Shown here: piece after piece, positions 16,626 through 26,353 of the stretch
How the letters are laid out: each line of letters opens with the position of its first letter
How positions within the stretch are numbered: the stretch's first letter is position 1
Origin: TK10-74A sp965217625
GTDB taxonomy: Bacteria > Chloroflexota > Dehalococcoidia > Bin125
Reading direction: 5' to 3'
DNA length: 64,000 bases
Assembly (NCBI GenBank): GCA_965217625.1
Contig: OZ244557.1
Coordinates: 682,001 to 746,000 of the forward strand
Translations under genes and position numbers: made by a program
The notes under the pieces: model-generated
The model's input: only the letters and a program-made list of their open reading frames with translations
The model's database searches: none
Told to the model about the DNA's origin: nothing

Positions 16626-17024
16626 CTAGGCGGAATGGCAGTAGAACGCGCGCGCAGGCGGGGGCCCCGTGATGTGGTCGATGCGAACCCGCGCCTCCGC
16701 CGCCCCCTCGTATCGGAGCACGATCGTCGGCTGGTCCGAGTAGACCATCGCCTCCAGCACGCCGCGCGGCTCGATGTGCGTGAGCTGGATGGCGTAGGCC
16801 TCGGGGAGGTGCTCATCGGCGCGCGGGGCCAAACGCCCCTTCGCGACGACAGTGCCGCTCGGCGTGAGCACGGTGCATTCGACCTCACCGCCGGGCAGCA
16901 CCTGCGCATCGCCGCCGGAGGCAGCGTCCGAGGATTCGACCGGCCGGAGGCCCGGGGACATTCGCCTGGCTACCGCAACTCCCGAGGAGTTGTCGGCGTC
17001 AAGCTGGGCGCTGGACAGGGACAT
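16626..17024 (-). CDS. Hypothetical protein
   Basis: A 132-residue soluble protein of no recognised family. The N-terminal third is Ser/Asp/Ala-rich and looks disordered; the rest alternates short hydrophobic strands (VECTVLTPSGTVVAKGRL, YAIQLTHIEPRG, TIVLRYEG, VRIDHITG), suggesting a small beta barrel, somewhat reminiscent of PilZ domains but without the RxxxR motif. The ATG at 17024 has GGGAGATGGT directly upstream. It is divergent from the acyltransferase gene. Confidence 0.6.
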   Translation of the reverse strand: MSLSSAQLDADNSSGVAVARRMSPGLRPVESSDAASGGDAQVLPGGEVECTVLTPSGTVVAKGRLAPRADEHLPEAYAIQLTHIEPRGVLEAMVYSDQPTIVLRYEGAAEARVRIDHITGPPPARAFYCHSA

Positions 17025-17163
17025 ACCATCTCCCGCGCCCGCCACCAACAGTTAACTTGATAACGCGATAGGGCGAAAGTGTCAACTGCCGCCACCGCGC
17101 GCTCCGGCTCTCGCGTCGCCGATAACTGTCGTCAAGCGCCCCGCGGCGGGCTAGGCTCCCGTT

Positions 17164-18558
17164 ATGGGCATCGCAGTGACGACACGGGACAGCAGAGCGC
17201 GACCATCGTCGTGGACCTACCGCGCCGCCCGGGTGCTGTCGACCGTCGCGCTGCAGCTCTTCTATCGCCGCATCGCGACGCTGCACGGCGAACACCTCCC
17301 GGCCACCGGTCCGGTCGTGATCGCGGCCAACCATCCCAACTACATCATCGATGCGCTGGCGCTCGGGACACGCACGCAGCGGCAACTCCACTTCGTCGCC
17401 AAGGGGTCGCTGCTCGACCGCTACCCGCTGGTCAGCCGCTTCCTGCGCGGGGCGGGCGTCCTGCCCGTCTTCCGGCACGGCGAGGCCCCGGCGGCGGGCG
17501 GCGCGGCGCGGCGCTCGTCGGCGAACCTGGAGTCGTTCGGACGCTGCGCCGATCTGCTCGAGGAGAACGGCGTCATCTGCATGTTCGCCGAGGGACAGAG
17601 TCACCCCGAACGGCAGGTGCGGGAGGTGCGCACCGGCACGGCCCGCATCGTGCTTGAGGCCGAGGCCCGCAACGACTACCAACTCGGCGTGCAGGTGATC
17701 CCCGCCGGCCTCTACTTCGCCGATGTCGACCGCTTCTTCAGCGATGGCGCGGTCGCGCTGGGCCCGCCGATCGATACCGCGCCCTATTGCGCCCTGCACG
17801 CGACGGATCCCCAGGCCGCGGTGCGCGCCTTCACGGCGGAGATCCAGGTGCGGCTGCGCGACCTGGCGCTGCACGTGCCCGACCCGGCCTGGGTCGCCTG
17901 CGTCGAGCAGGTGGCCGACTTCGCCGGCGGCTGGCCGGAGTCGACGCCGGACGCCGCCACCCGCCTGCGGCTGACGCGGGAAGTCAGCCAGGCGCTACAG
18001 GCCTTCCAGGCCGCCGACCCCGCGGGGGCCCAGCGCTTCCAGCGCTCGACCGACCTGCTCTGGATCGCCGCCGATGCCTGGCAGCGGCACGGCGGCGATC
18101 ATCGCCAAACGCCCACACGACTGCAGGACGCGGCGACGCTGCCGGTGGCGTCGTTCGGGTTCCTCTTCAACATGCCCCCCTACGTGCTCCTGCGCCTCTG
18201 GATCGCGCTCTTCGTGCACAGCCGCGAGAAGCGGGCCTTCCTGAAGTTCGTGCTGGGCGCGCCGCTGTTCATCGGCTGGTATGGCCTGATGGCGCGCTAC
18301 CTGGCGCGGCAACGCTTGCTGGGCCCCTCGGGCCGGGTCGCGGCGGCGGTGACCGTGACGGGACCGGTCATGGGATTCCTGGCCCTGCGCATGCGCGTGC
18401 ACCGCCGGCGCTGGCTCGACGCTTGGCGCCCCCGGACGCCGCAGACCGACGCCGACCGCGGAGCCGAGATCCGGCTGGAGCGGACGGCGCTGCTGGCCAC
18501 GCTCGCGCCCTGGCTGCCGCCCTCGGCGAACGGGCTGGCGCCGGACATGCGGCAGTAG
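17164..18558 (+). CDS. PlsC-type phospholipid/glycerol acyltransferase
   Basis: A 464-residue acyltransferase. The catalytic motif is NHPNYIID (NHx4D form) near residue 57, followed by FVAKGSLLDRYPLVSRFL with the block II/III residues and FAEGQSHPE (block III FPEGxxS-like). It should acylate a glycerol-3-phosphate-type acceptor at the membrane. The C-terminal 250 residues are unusual in length: a helical region and a hydrophobic stretch (FLFNMPPYVLLRLWIALF and FIGWYGLMARYL) that may anchor it. Typical single-domain PlsC is about 250 residues; longer forms like this occur as GPAT-like proteins. The start ATG at 17164 is divergent from the gene at 17024. Confidence 0.85.
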   Translation: MGIAVTTRDSRARPSSWTYRAARVLSTVALQLFYRRIATLHGEHLPATGPVVIAANHPNYIIDALALGTRTQRQLHFVAKGSLLDRYPLVSRFLRGAGVLPVFRHGEAPAAGGAARRSSANLESFGRCADLLEENGVICMFAEGQSHPERQVREVRTGTARIVLEAEARNDYQLGVQVIPAGLYFADVDRFFSDGAVALGPPIDTAPYCALHATDPQAAVRAFTAEIQVRLRDLALHVPDPAWVACVEQVADFAGGWPESTPDAATRLRLTREVSQALQAFQAADPAGAQRFQRSTDLLWIAADAWQRHGGDHRQTPTRLQDAATLPVASFGFLFNMPPYVLLRLWIALFVHSREKRAFLKFVLGAPLFIGWYGLMARYLARQRLLGPSGRVAAAVTVTGPVMGFLALRMRVHRRRWLDAWRPRTPQTDADRGAEIRLERTALLATLAPWLPPSANGLAPDMRQ

Positions 18559-18644
18559 CCGCGGCGCTCGATTCCGCGGGGGACGTACGGCATACTGAGG
18601 GCGGCCGCATGCAGGGTGCGCGAACGACCGAGAGAGGACACCGA

Positions 18645-19604
18645 ATGGGCAACCGACTCGAGGGCCGAGTGGCGGTCGTGACGGGCGCGGGGCGCGGGAT
18701 CGGGCGGGCGCACGCGCTCAGCCTGGCCGCCGAGGGCGCACGGGTGGTCGTCAACGACCTGGGCGGCGGGCCCGGCGGCCAGACCGACGACGCCTCCTCG
18801 GAGCCCGCCGACGAAGTCGTCGCGGCCATCCGGGACGCCGGCGGCGAGGCCGTGGCGAACTACAACAACGTCGCCTCCATGGACGGCGGCGAGGCCATCA
18901 TCCAGGGCGCGCTCGACGCCTTCGGCCGGCTCGACATCCTGGTCAACAACGCGGGCATCCTGCGCGACCGCATGATCTACAACATGACCGAGGCGGAGTG
19001 GGACATCGTCGTTGCGGTGCACCTCAAGGGCCACTTCACGACGCTGCGTCCGGCGGCGGCGATCTTCCGCCAGCAGCGCAGCGGCCGCATCGTGAACACG
19101 TCGTCGGAGAGTGCGCTGGGCAACATGGGCCAGGGCAACTACGCCGCCGCGAAGGAGGGCATCGTGGGGCTGACGCGGGTGGCCGCGCGCGACCTCGGTC
19201 GCTACGGGGTCACCGTCAACGCCATCCGGCCCCGCGCCGGCACGCGGCTCACCCTCAACCCGGAGTTGCTCAAGCAGATCGCCCGCAAGCGCGAGAGCGA
19301 GCGGCCCGGCGACGCCCAGGGGGCTGCCCGGGACGCGGGGGACCCCAGCTTCGTGATGCAGGAGGACGCCTACGGCCCGGAGAACGTCGCCCCGTTCGTG
19401 ACCTGGCTGTGCACCGACGAAGCCGCCAACGTCAACGGGCGCACCTTCCTGGTCGGCGGCGGCGAAATCACGCTGTACACCGAGCCCGTGCCCGAGGGCA
19501 GCGTCTTCGCGTCCGGGCTCAATTGGACCGTCGACGAGGTCTCGCGGGCTGCGGCGCGGACCTTCCTGGGCAAGATCAAGAACGTCGCGCCGCCCAGGGG
19601 CTAG
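18645..19604 (+). CDS. SDR-family dehydrogenase (HSD17B4/FabG-like)
   Basis: A 319-residue short-chain dehydrogenase. The NAD-binding motif is TGAGRGIGRAHALSLAAEGA, followed by VNDLGG, NNAG and the catalytic Ser in NTSSESALG with YAAAK (Tyr/Lys). The VNDLGG turn and extra length resemble the dehydrogenase domain of multifunctional peroxisomal enzyme type 2, which acts on 3-hydroxyacyl-CoA. The C-terminus extends about 60 residues beyond a classical SDR. The ATG at 18645 has AGAGAGG upstream; the reading frame is open far upstream without coding character. It precedes the dienelactone hydrolase gene by about 100 nt. Confidence 0.9.
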   Translation: MGNRLEGRVAVVTGAGRGIGRAHALSLAAEGARVVVNDLGGGPGGQTDDASSEPADEVVAAIRDAGGEAVANYNNVASMDGGEAIIQGALDAFGRLDILVNNAGILRDRMIYNMTEAEWDIVVAVHLKGHFTTLRPAAAIFRQQRSGRIVNTSSESALGNMGQGNYAAAKEGIVGLTRVAARDLGRYGVTVNAIRPRAGTRLTLNPELLKQIARKRESERPGDAQGAARDAGDPSFVMQEDAYGPENVAPFVTWLCTDEAANVNGRTFLVGGGEITLYTEPVPEGSVFASGLNWTVDEVSRAAARTFLGKIKNVAPPRG

Positions 19605-19706
19605 CATCCGCGGGCGCCGGCATGCGGCGTCGATGGACGGCGCCGGAGAACGAAATCGGACCGCCGTTGTCCCCCGGGGGCCAGCGGCAGCGCAGAGGAG
19701 GAACCC

Positions 19707-20399
19707 ATGGTCGCCACGACATCCGAATCGCTCGAGTTCCCCGCCAACGGCGGCGCCACGACGGGCCATCTCGCCCGCCCCGCCGAGCCCGGCGCCTACC
19801 CCGCCGTGATCGTGATCCAGGAATGGTGGGGCCTGAACGACAACATCCGCGACATCGCCAACCGCATTGCCGCCGAGGGCTACGTCGCGCTCGCGCCCGA
19901 CCTCTACCACGGCAACGTGACGGCCGAGCCCGACGAGGCCCAGAAGCTGATGATGGCGCTCCAGCAGGACAAGGCCGTGGTCGACATGAACGGCGCCGTC
20001 GCGGCGCTGCAGGCGCGCGACGACGTCGATGGGTCGAAGGTCGGCGTCACGGGCTTCTGCATGGGCGGCGGCCTGGCCCTGCTGCTGGCGATGAAGAACC
20101 CCGCCGTGACCGCCGCCGCGCCCTTCTACGGCGTGCCCATGGGCGACCTGGCGGAGGCGTCGAACATCCAGGGCGGCGTGCTGGGGCTCTACGCCGGCCA
20201 GGACGGATTCGTCACATCGGATTATGTCGACGAAGTGCACGCCGCGCTGCGCAGCGCCGGCGTGTCGCACGAGATCCACATCTACCCCGACGCCGGCCAC
20301 GCGTTCTTCAACGACACCTCGGAGGCCTTCAAGGCCGATGACGCCGCCGACGCCTGGGAGCGCCTGAAGGCCTTCTTCGCGGCCCAACTCAAGAGCTGA
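19707..20399 (+). CDS. Dienelactone hydrolase family protein
   Basis: A 230-residue alpha/beta hydrolase of the dienelactone hydrolase family. The nucleophile is the Cys of GFCMGGGLAL (residue about 118), with the acid in YAGQDGFV and His in DAGHAFFND, a Cys-Asp-His triad. The early QEWWGLND segment is a family signature. It may open lactones from aromatic or halo-aromatic breakdown, but many members have other ester substrates. The ATG has GGAGGAA upstream. A terminator-like hairpin follows 35 nt after the stop. Confidence 0.93.
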   Translation: MVATTSESLEFPANGGATTGHLARPAEPGAYPAVIVIQEWWGLNDNIRDIANRIAAEGYVALAPDLYHGNVTAEPDEAQKLMMALQQDKAVVDMNGAVAALQARDDVDGSKVGVTGFCMGGGLALLLAMKNPAVTAAAPFYGVPMGDLAEASNIQGGVLGLYAGQDGFVTSDYVDEVHAALRSAGVSHEIHIYPDAGHAFFNDTSEAFKADDAADAWERLKAFFAAQLKS

Positions 20400-20434
20400 G
20401 CCGGCACTGAGCCCGCGCCAGCCCCGGACGCACG

Positions 20435-20460
20435 AACGGCCCCGCGCCGCGGGGCCGTTT
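20435..20460 (+). terminator. Rho-independent terminator candidate
   Basis: An 11-bp perfect GC-rich stem (20435-20445 with 20449-20459) with a three-base loop, followed by a short T run. It lies between the convergent dienelactone hydrolase and membrane-protein genes. The T run is only three bases, so efficiency is uncertain. Confidence 0.6.
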
Positions 20461-20487
20461 GCCTGCTGTCGGCGCCGCGCGCGGCGG

Positions 20488-20817
20488 CTAGACCTCCAAC
20501 AGACCGCTCTCGCCGTCGTGGTCGTCGTCGTCGAAGTCGTCGGCGCCGATGCCCACGCCGAAGTAGATGAAGCCACCCGCGGCGATGCCCAGGAAGAGCC
20601 CCGCCGCCACGATGATCCAGATCAGCCAAGCGTCAAAGCCGCCATCGGCGCTGCTCAGATGCTGATTGCCCGCGCCCAGATTGACCAGGATGGCATGGAC
20701 CACGATGCCCAGCACGCCCCCCACCAACATCCCCGGGCCCAGCAGCGCCAGCTTGATCGGCAGCGGCGCGTCGCGCAGCCATTGCGGAATCATGAAGGGC
20801 GGCACAAGCGGCGGCAT
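20488..20817 (-). CDS. Small membrane protein with acidic tail
   Basis: A 109-residue protein with two hydrophobic helices (residues about 25-45 and 60-82) and a C-terminal run of Asp and Glu (DDFDDDDHDGE). No family was recognised. The ATG at 20817 has AGGAGG 7 nt upstream, so the start is well supported even though the frame continues to 20865. It is convergent with the dienelactone hydrolase gene and divergent from the binding-protein gene at 20972. Confidence 0.7.
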   Translation of the reverse strand: MPPLVPPFMIPQWLRDAPLPIKLALLGPGMLVGGVLGIVVHAILVNLGAGNQHLSSADGGFDAWLIWIIVAAGLFLGIAAGGFIYFGVGIGADDFDDDDHDGESGLLEV

Positions 20818-20971
20818 GCGGTTCCTCCTGGCGGCACGCGGAAGCGGGGTGGTCGCGCCGCGCACGAGCAGTATCCCGTCCCCGCGCGGAAACGTCTAGA
20901 GACCCCGACGCGCTGGCCCCTCCTGGAGCCGCCGATTAGGCTGAGCGCAACGGCGCGACTCCCGAGGCAGC

Positions 20972-22951
20972 ATGCACGCTACGCCAGTGCCTGAACCCCC
21001 CATCTGGACCGCATTACGCCGTCGGCGGATGGGGCGTCGCGCGTTGCTGCGCGCGAGCGCGCGCGCGGGCGTGGCCGCCGCCGGACTGGCCCTGGTCGGC
21101 TGCGGCGGCGAGGACGACGACGAGCCCCCCGACGACCAGGCCGAGGCCGAAGAGCAGGCCGCCGCGCAGGCCCAGGCCGATGCGCAGGCGAGCGACGAGC
21201 AAGCGGCGGCGCAGGCAGGGAGCGCGCCGGACGACGATGTCTCCGCCGAGGGCGGCGAGGGTGTCGCGGCGCCGGCCGGGATGGATCCGAAACCGGGCGG
21301 GATCGCCCGCCTCTTCGCGACCACCGACAACTTCGACCGCTTCGACCCGCAGCGCTCCCGGTTCCGGGCCGGCCAGCAGGTCTTCAGCCTGATCTACAGC
21401 CGCCTGCTGCGGCCCGACTCCGTCTCGGCCGGGAGCCTGGAGCCGGACCTGGCCGGCCTGCCGGAGCAGCCCGACGAGACGACCTACGTCTTCGCGATCA
21501 ACCCCGCGGCCGCCTTCTGGGACGTCCCCCGCACCGGCGGACGCGCGGTCACGAGCGAGGACGTGCGCCTCAGCTTCCAGCGCCAGATCGACGGCCTCGA
21601 CGCCGGCGGCGACCCGGACCTGCGCTTCTACCGGCGCGCCCTCATGGCGCGCGCCTCGGCGATCACCGCCAGCGACCCCGCGACGGTCTCCTTCACGACG
21701 GACGCCCCCGACGCCAGCTTCGTCGCCTCGGTGATCGGCGGGCCCTGGAGTTTCGTGATCAGCGCCGAAGCGATCGACGAGCTCGCGCCGCTGTGGGACG
21801 AGCCGGCGAACGAGCGCGACATCACGCTCTCCAGCGGCTCGGGACCATACGTCCCCAACCAGCTCGACGGCCTCGAGCTCTCGCTCGTGCGCTCCGGGAA
21901 CTGGTGGGGCGCGACGCCCGCCTACCTCGACGGCATCGTGCTCACCCGCTCGACCAACGACCGCCTGGGGTCCGACTACGTCACAGCGGCGATCGACGCG
22001 CTGGACTTCCCGCTGAACAGCGAGCAGGTGGACATCCTCGAGAATGCCGCCCCCGAGAGCGTGCGCTACGAGTACCCCATCGACACGCCGGTGCAGCTCA
22101 GCTTCGGGCGCGGCGACGACCCCGAGAACCCCTTCAGCGATCCCCGCCTGGGGGCCGCGATCGCGCAGTCGATCGACCGCTTCGCGCTGATCGAGCGGCT
22201 CTACGCCGGCGACGCCCGGCCCTCCGGCCCGGCGCCCTGGTTCCTGGGCGGCTGGGCCCTGCCCGAGGAGCGGCTGCTGGAGTTCCCCGGCTACCGGCCG
22301 AACAAGGACGACGACCTGGCCGAGATCGCCCTGCTCGTCGAGGCCGCCGGCGGCGCCGACGCGATCGGCGAGTTGCGCTTGATCGTGCCCGACCTGTTCG
22401 AGGGCTTCTACCCCGGCATCGGCCAGAGCGTGGCCGGCATGGTGGAGCGCAACGCCGGGCTCACGCTGTCGACGGTCTTCCGCTCGTACGCCGAGATCAC
22501 CGAGCAACTGGAGGCCGGCGTCCTGCCGTCGTTCCTCGGCTGGGGACCGGCCCCGCTGCAGGCCGACCCCACCGACCTGTGGCGCGACGCGGTCGCCAGC
22601 GGGGGCGCCGAGAACTACGGCGGCTACGCCAACGCCGAGGTCGATGCGCTGATCGAGCAGATGGGCGCGACGTTCGACACCGGCGCGCGCCAGCGTCTGG
22701 CGCACGACGTGCAGGAACTCCTGCTGACCACGGGCTACTGGCGGCAGAACCTGACCAACGGCATCCAGGTGGGATTGCGCCAGCCGCACTTCCAGCCCGA
22801 CCCGCGCCTGCACGACTTCGCCTGGTCGATGCACCATCTGGCCAGCAGCTGGATCGACGTCGACGCCGACAGCTATCCCGAGCGCGAACTGCCCGCCATC
22901 ACCCTCGATATTGACCCCGCCGCCGAAGACGCCGGCGGCGAGTCGGAGTAG
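20972..22951 (+). CDS. ABC transporter substrate-binding Tat lipoprotein (SBP_bac_5)
   Basis: A family-5 solute-binding lipoprotein, 659 residues. The N-terminus has basic residues and GRRALLRASARAG (Tat-like twin Arg), a hydrophobic core and lipobox LVGC at about residue 45, the same layout as the proteins at 776 and 63161. The linker after the Cys is acidic with Gln/Ala-rich repeats, but only about 55 residues, against about 240 in those two. The family core follows: YSRLLRPD, a SEDVRLSFQRQ strand, FSDPRLGAAIAQSIDR, and C-terminal segments. It stands alone with no permease genes, so it probably feeds a transporter encoded elsewhere. Confidence 0.9.
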   Translation: MHATPVPEPPIWTALRRRRMGRRALLRASARAGVAAAGLALVGCGGEDDDEPPDDQAEAEEQAAAQAQADAQASDEQAAAQAGSAPDDDVSAEGGEGVAAPAGMDPKPGGIARLFATTDNFDRFDPQRSRFRAGQQVFSLIYSRLLRPDSVSAGSLEPDLAGLPEQPDETTYVFAINPAAAFWDVPRTGGRAVTSEDVRLSFQRQIDGLDAGGDPDLRFYRRALMARASAITASDPATVSFTTDAPDASFVASVIGGPWSFVISAEAIDELAPLWDEPANERDITLSSGSGPYVPNQLDGLELSLVRSGNWWGATPAYLDGIVLTRSTNDRLGSDYVTAAIDALDFPLNSEQVDILENAAPESVRYEYPIDTPVQLSFGRGDDPENPFSDPRLGAAIAQSIDRFALIERLYAGDARPSGPAPWFLGGWALPEERLLEFPGYRPNKDDDLAEIALLVEAAGGADAIGELRLIVPDLFEGFYPGIGQSVAGMVERNAGLTLSTVFRSYAEITEQLEAGVLPSFLGWGPAPLQADPTDLWRDAVASGGAENYGGYANAEVDALIEQMGATFDTGARQRLAHDVQELLLTTGYWRQNLTNGIQVGLRQPHFQPDPRLHDFAWSMHHLASSWIDVDADSYPERELPAITLDIDPAAEDAGGESE

Positions 22952-23029
22952 CCCCGCTCCGCCGGTCGCCGGCGGAGGGAACCGGGGGAACCGCCGGGCG
23001 GGGCAGCCGTTAAGCGATCAGGGTGATCG

Positions 23030-25861
23030 ATGCGCGTGCGCTCCGTCTCGTCGCTGTTCGCGTTGCTCCTGATCGCCGGGCTGACTTCGGCGCTGGGGAC
23101 GCCGCCCAATGACGGTCCGACCGCGGGGTTGCGCGGCGCGTCGTCGACCATCTGCGTCGAGTACCTGACCGGCAGCGTGATCTGCGGGCCGTCGGCCGGC
23201 GCGACGGCGCTGACGCCTGAACCGCCGCCCTGCGAGAACGGCACCGCGGTCCGCAACCCCCAGGACAATCCCGACCTCGTCGCCGACTGCGCCATCCTGC
23301 TCGACGTCAAGGCCACGCTGGCCGGCGACGCCACGCTCAACTGGGACGCCCGCACACCAATCGCAGACTGGGACGGCATCACCATCCACGAGACGTACGG
23401 ACGCGTCCGGGAGCTATGGCTGGAGTCACTCGGTCTCACGGGCAGTATCCCGCCGGAAGTAGCCGGTCTGTCGCTCCTCCGCGGGCTGCGGCTCAACGAC
23501 AATCATCTGACGGGACCGATCCCATGGCAGTTGTGGGCACTGTCTTCGTTGTCCGAACTGCGGCTCGCCGGCAACACCGGGCTGACGGGCTGCATCCCGT
23601 CGCTGTTGCAGTGGTTACCCAGCCACGACCTCGACGCACTCGGCCTGCCGGATTGTTCACGCACGCAACTCTGCGAGAACGGTATCGCCGTCGCCAACCC
23701 CCAGGACAACCCCGGGCTCGTCGCCGACTGCGTGAGTCTGCTCACGGTCAACGCCAAGGTCTCCGCCAAGTACGCGGTGAGGTGGGATCCCCGCGTCTCG
23801 GTTGCGGAGTGGGAGGGCATCACGATCGGCGGGACGCCACCGCGCGTGCGAGGACTGCGACTGTGGGGGCGCGGCCTTGATGGCCGCCTCTCGCCGCAAC
23901 TCGGCGACCTGTCGGAGTTGCGGATCCTGCGGCTTGGCATAAACCAACTGCGCGGTCCGATCCCCGCGGAACTGGGGAACCTGCGCCACCTGCAGACGCT
24001 GCACTTGGACGGGAACGAACTGACGGGCACCATCCCGGTCGAGTTGGGCTCCCTGAGCAACCTGACGTCCCTGCATCTCACCTACAACCAGTTGACGGGT
24101 CCGATCCCCGTGGCATTGGGAGCCTTGCCTGCCCTGCAGACCCTCAGGCTAGATGGCAACCAGCTGAGCGGTCCGATCCCCGCCGTGCTGGGAAACCTGA
24201 GGAACCTGGAGACTCTGTCCCTCAGCGACAACCAGTTGCGCGGCGCGATCCCCCCGGCGTTGGGGGCCTTGGCCGCGCTGGAATCCCTGTCGCTGGCCGG
24301 CAACCACCTCAGCAGCGCGATCCCTGCGACACTGGGGACGCTGCGTGGCCTGCGGGTTCTGCACCTGAATCACAATGATCTGAGCGGCGCGATCCCCGCG
24401 GAACTGGGGGATCTGTCGGCCCTGCGGATACTGTTGCTGCACAACAACGGACTCAGCGGCCCGATCCCCACGGCGCTGGGGAACCTGCGCAGCCTCGAGT
24501 CGCTCTGGCTGCACACGAACCGACTGAACGGCGCGATCCCGGCGGCGCTGGGCAAGCTCTACAACCTGGAGTCCCTCTGGCTGTACGAGAACCAGTTGGC
24601 GGGCGCGATCCCCGCAGAGTTGGGGAGCCTCTCCACCCTGGCATTTCTGTACATGCACGACAACCAACTCAGCGGTGCGATCCCGTCGGAGTTGGGGGGG
24701 CTGCGCAACCTGGGCTTCCTGCGGCTGCACGACAACGAGCTCAGCGGCGCGATCCCCACGGCGCTAGGACGCTTGCCCCATCTGCGGCATGTGTATCTGA
24801 GCCGCAACGCAGGCCTGACGGGCTGCATACCAGCGGGGTTGCGGGACTTGCCCGACAACGACTTCGCCGTCCTGGGGCTGCCGGACTGCACCCCCGAGAT
24901 GCTACCCCCGCCGACCAAGCCGCCGCAGCCCGAGCCGATTGTCCTCCCCTACAACCGGCTCGACACAACGGGCTCCACTACGACCCCGGGCAGCTACGCG
25001 TTCCTCGACGGCGCGGCGAACATGATCTCTACCTACGAGGGCTTGCGCGAGGACGCGGTCGAACTTCGCATCCACCAGGCCGACGCGGACGGCGCGTCGC
25101 GTGCCGACGCTTACGGCACGGTCGCGCCAGGCGACATCGTCGAGTGGCGGCAGGCGTCCGCCTGCTGGGTCCGCTACGAGGTGACGGCAGTTCTGCCGGA
25201 CCCGCCGGGCACCACGCCCCGCAAGCACTTCGCGATCAAATGGCTGGCTCACGCAGGAACGGGCTGCGTCGGCGCGATCGCCGGAGACTCCGCCGCAAGG
25301 GTCACGCTGCATCCAGCGAGCTTCTTCTCCCCCACGCTCTCCACGCCGGTGCGCTTCGGCCCCTATCAGTTCATCCCCTCCGGCTGGATCGGCGCGGTCG
25401 AAGAACACACCATGGTCGCGCCGCCTGCCCCCGACTGGCCGGACGGGCCCGCATGGTCGGACGATCCCGCGGTCGTGCGGGAACACCCAGTCTGGAACGA
25501 ACCACGCTTGCCGGAAGGATGGCAACTCAGCTCGATGTGGACAGACTCGACAGAGGGCTCCGGCGGCGTCGTCGCGGACTACTACGATGGTGAGGGCCGT
25601 CGGGCAGCTTCCATCTGGATCGCACGCCTCAACTGGCGCCCGTTCAACATCACGATCTGGACGTCCCGGATGAGCGAGGAGGTGCGCGCGGTCGACGGGC
25701 ACCCGGCGTTTCTTGAGTACGACACCTACCGTGCCTCGGTCTGGATCTCCAACGAGACTACCGGGATCCACTACCAAGTGTATTATTCCGCCCGCGAAGG
25801 TGACCTGACCGGCCGCGATATCGAAGACGCGATCGAAGTCGCCCGCAGCCTCTACGACTGA
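23030..25861 (+). CDS. Secreted plant-type leucine-rich-repeat protein
   Basis: A 943-residue secreted protein with a Sec signal peptide (residues about 1-24). Two modules follow, each opening with a cap-like CENG-x-AV-x-NPQDNP segment (residues about 67 and 215) and closing with GLTGCIP...LGLPDC. The first contains about three repeats; the second about thirteen LRRs of 24 residues of the plant-specific type (LxGxIP), near residues 274-620. After a Pro-rich hinge, residues about 640-943 form a region I do not recognise. It probably binds ligands or mediates adhesion outside the cell. The N-terminal caps resemble LRRNT domains, though the Cys pattern is simpler. ATG at 23030 is the only sensible start. 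Confidence 0.88.
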   Translation: MRVRSVSSLFALLLIAGLTSALGTPPNDGPTAGLRGASSTICVEYLTGSVICGPSAGATALTPEPPPCENGTAVRNPQDNPDLVADCAILLDVKATLAGDATLNWDARTPIADWDGITIHETYGRVRELWLESLGLTGSIPPEVAGLSLLRGLRLNDNHLTGPIPWQLWALSSLSELRLAGNTGLTGCIPSLLQWLPSHDLDALGLPDCSRTQLCENGIAVANPQDNPGLVADCVSLLTVNAKVSAKYAVRWDPRVSVAEWEGITIGGTPPRVRGLRLWGRGLDGRLSPQLGDLSELRILRLGINQLRGPIPAELGNLRHLQTLHLDGNELTGTIPVELGSLSNLTSLHLTYNQLTGPIPVALGALPALQTLRLDGNQLSGPIPAVLGNLRNLETLSLSDNQLRGAIPPALGALAALESLSLAGNHLSSAIPATLGTLRGLRVLHLNHNDLSGAIPAELGDLSALRILLLHNNGLSGPIPTALGNLRSLESLWLHTNRLNGAIPAALGKLYNLESLWLYENQLAGAIPAELGSLSTLAFLYMHDNQLSGAIPSELGGLRNLGFLRLHDNELSGAIPTALGRLPHLRHVYLSRNAGLTGCIPAGLRDLPDNDFAVLGLPDCTPEMLPPPTKPPQPEPIVLPYNRLDTTGSTTTPGSYAFLDGAANMISTYEGLREDAVELRIHQADADGASRADAYGTVAPGDIVEWRQASACWVRYEVTAVLPDPPGTTPRKHFAIKWLAHAGTGCVGAIAGDSAARVTLHPASFFSPTLSTPVRFGPYQFIPSGWIGAVEEHTMVAPPAPDWPDGPAWSDDPAVVREHPVWNEPRLPEGWQLSSMWTDSTEGSGGVVADYYDGEGRRAASIWIARLNWRPFNITIWTSRMSEEVRAVDGHPAFLEYDTYRASVWISNETTGIHYQVYYSAREGDLTGRDIEDAIEVARSLYD

Positions 25862-25867
25862 CGCCCG

Positions 25868-26353
25868 CTACTCCCCGCCCCGACCTTCGACGAACCGGCC
25901 CGGCTCGACCTCCGCCAGCGCGGCGCGGAAGGCCGCGACCCGCTCCTCGTACGACGCGCCGACGGCCTCCCGCCAGACCGGCTGACCGATGATCCGGTCG
26001 CGCAGCTCCTCGAAGGGCGGTCGCCAGGCCCAGTCCCCGTCGATTGGGCCCGAGAGCCCGAGCGCCGGCGCAGGCCCGGCGTCGTCCGGCCGGGCGGGGG
26101 CGAAGCGCGCGAAGAACGCGTGCCGCCGGAAGACGCCGGCCCCCATCAGGAGCACCAGCGGGGCGCCGGGGGCGTCGGAGCCCTCGCTCGCGGCCCGCAG
26201 CCGGAAGTTGAAGATCGACAGCTGCCCGGCGCGACGTCCCGTCCGCAGCGCGCCCACCGCGGCCAGCCCATCGGCGAGCGCCAGCAACTCCGCGGCCTGC
26301 TCGCGCGTGAGATTCGCCTGCTCCCAGGTGAGACCGGATGGGCTGTCGGACAC
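25868..26353 (-). CDS. Hypothetical protein
   Basis: About 161 residues, no family recognised. It opens with a helical segment (LTWEQANLTREQAAELLALADGL), has strand-like LSIFNFRLRA and PLVLLMGAGVFRRHAFF, and a charged helical C-terminus (ELRDRIIGQPVWREAVG). The start is uncertain: GTG at 26353 is chosen; a TTG at 26401 would add 16 residues of low-quality sequence. Codon usage is like that of its neighbours. It is convergent with the LRR gene, 6 nt apart. Confidence 0.55.
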   Translation of the reverse strand: MSDSPSGLTWEQANLTREQAAELLALADGLAAVGALRTGRRAGQLSIFNFRLRAASEGSDAPGAPLVLLMGAGVFRRHAFFARFAPARPDDAGPAPALGLSGPIDGDWAWRPPFEELRDRIIGQPVWREAVGASYEERVAAFRAALAEVEPGRFVEGRGGE

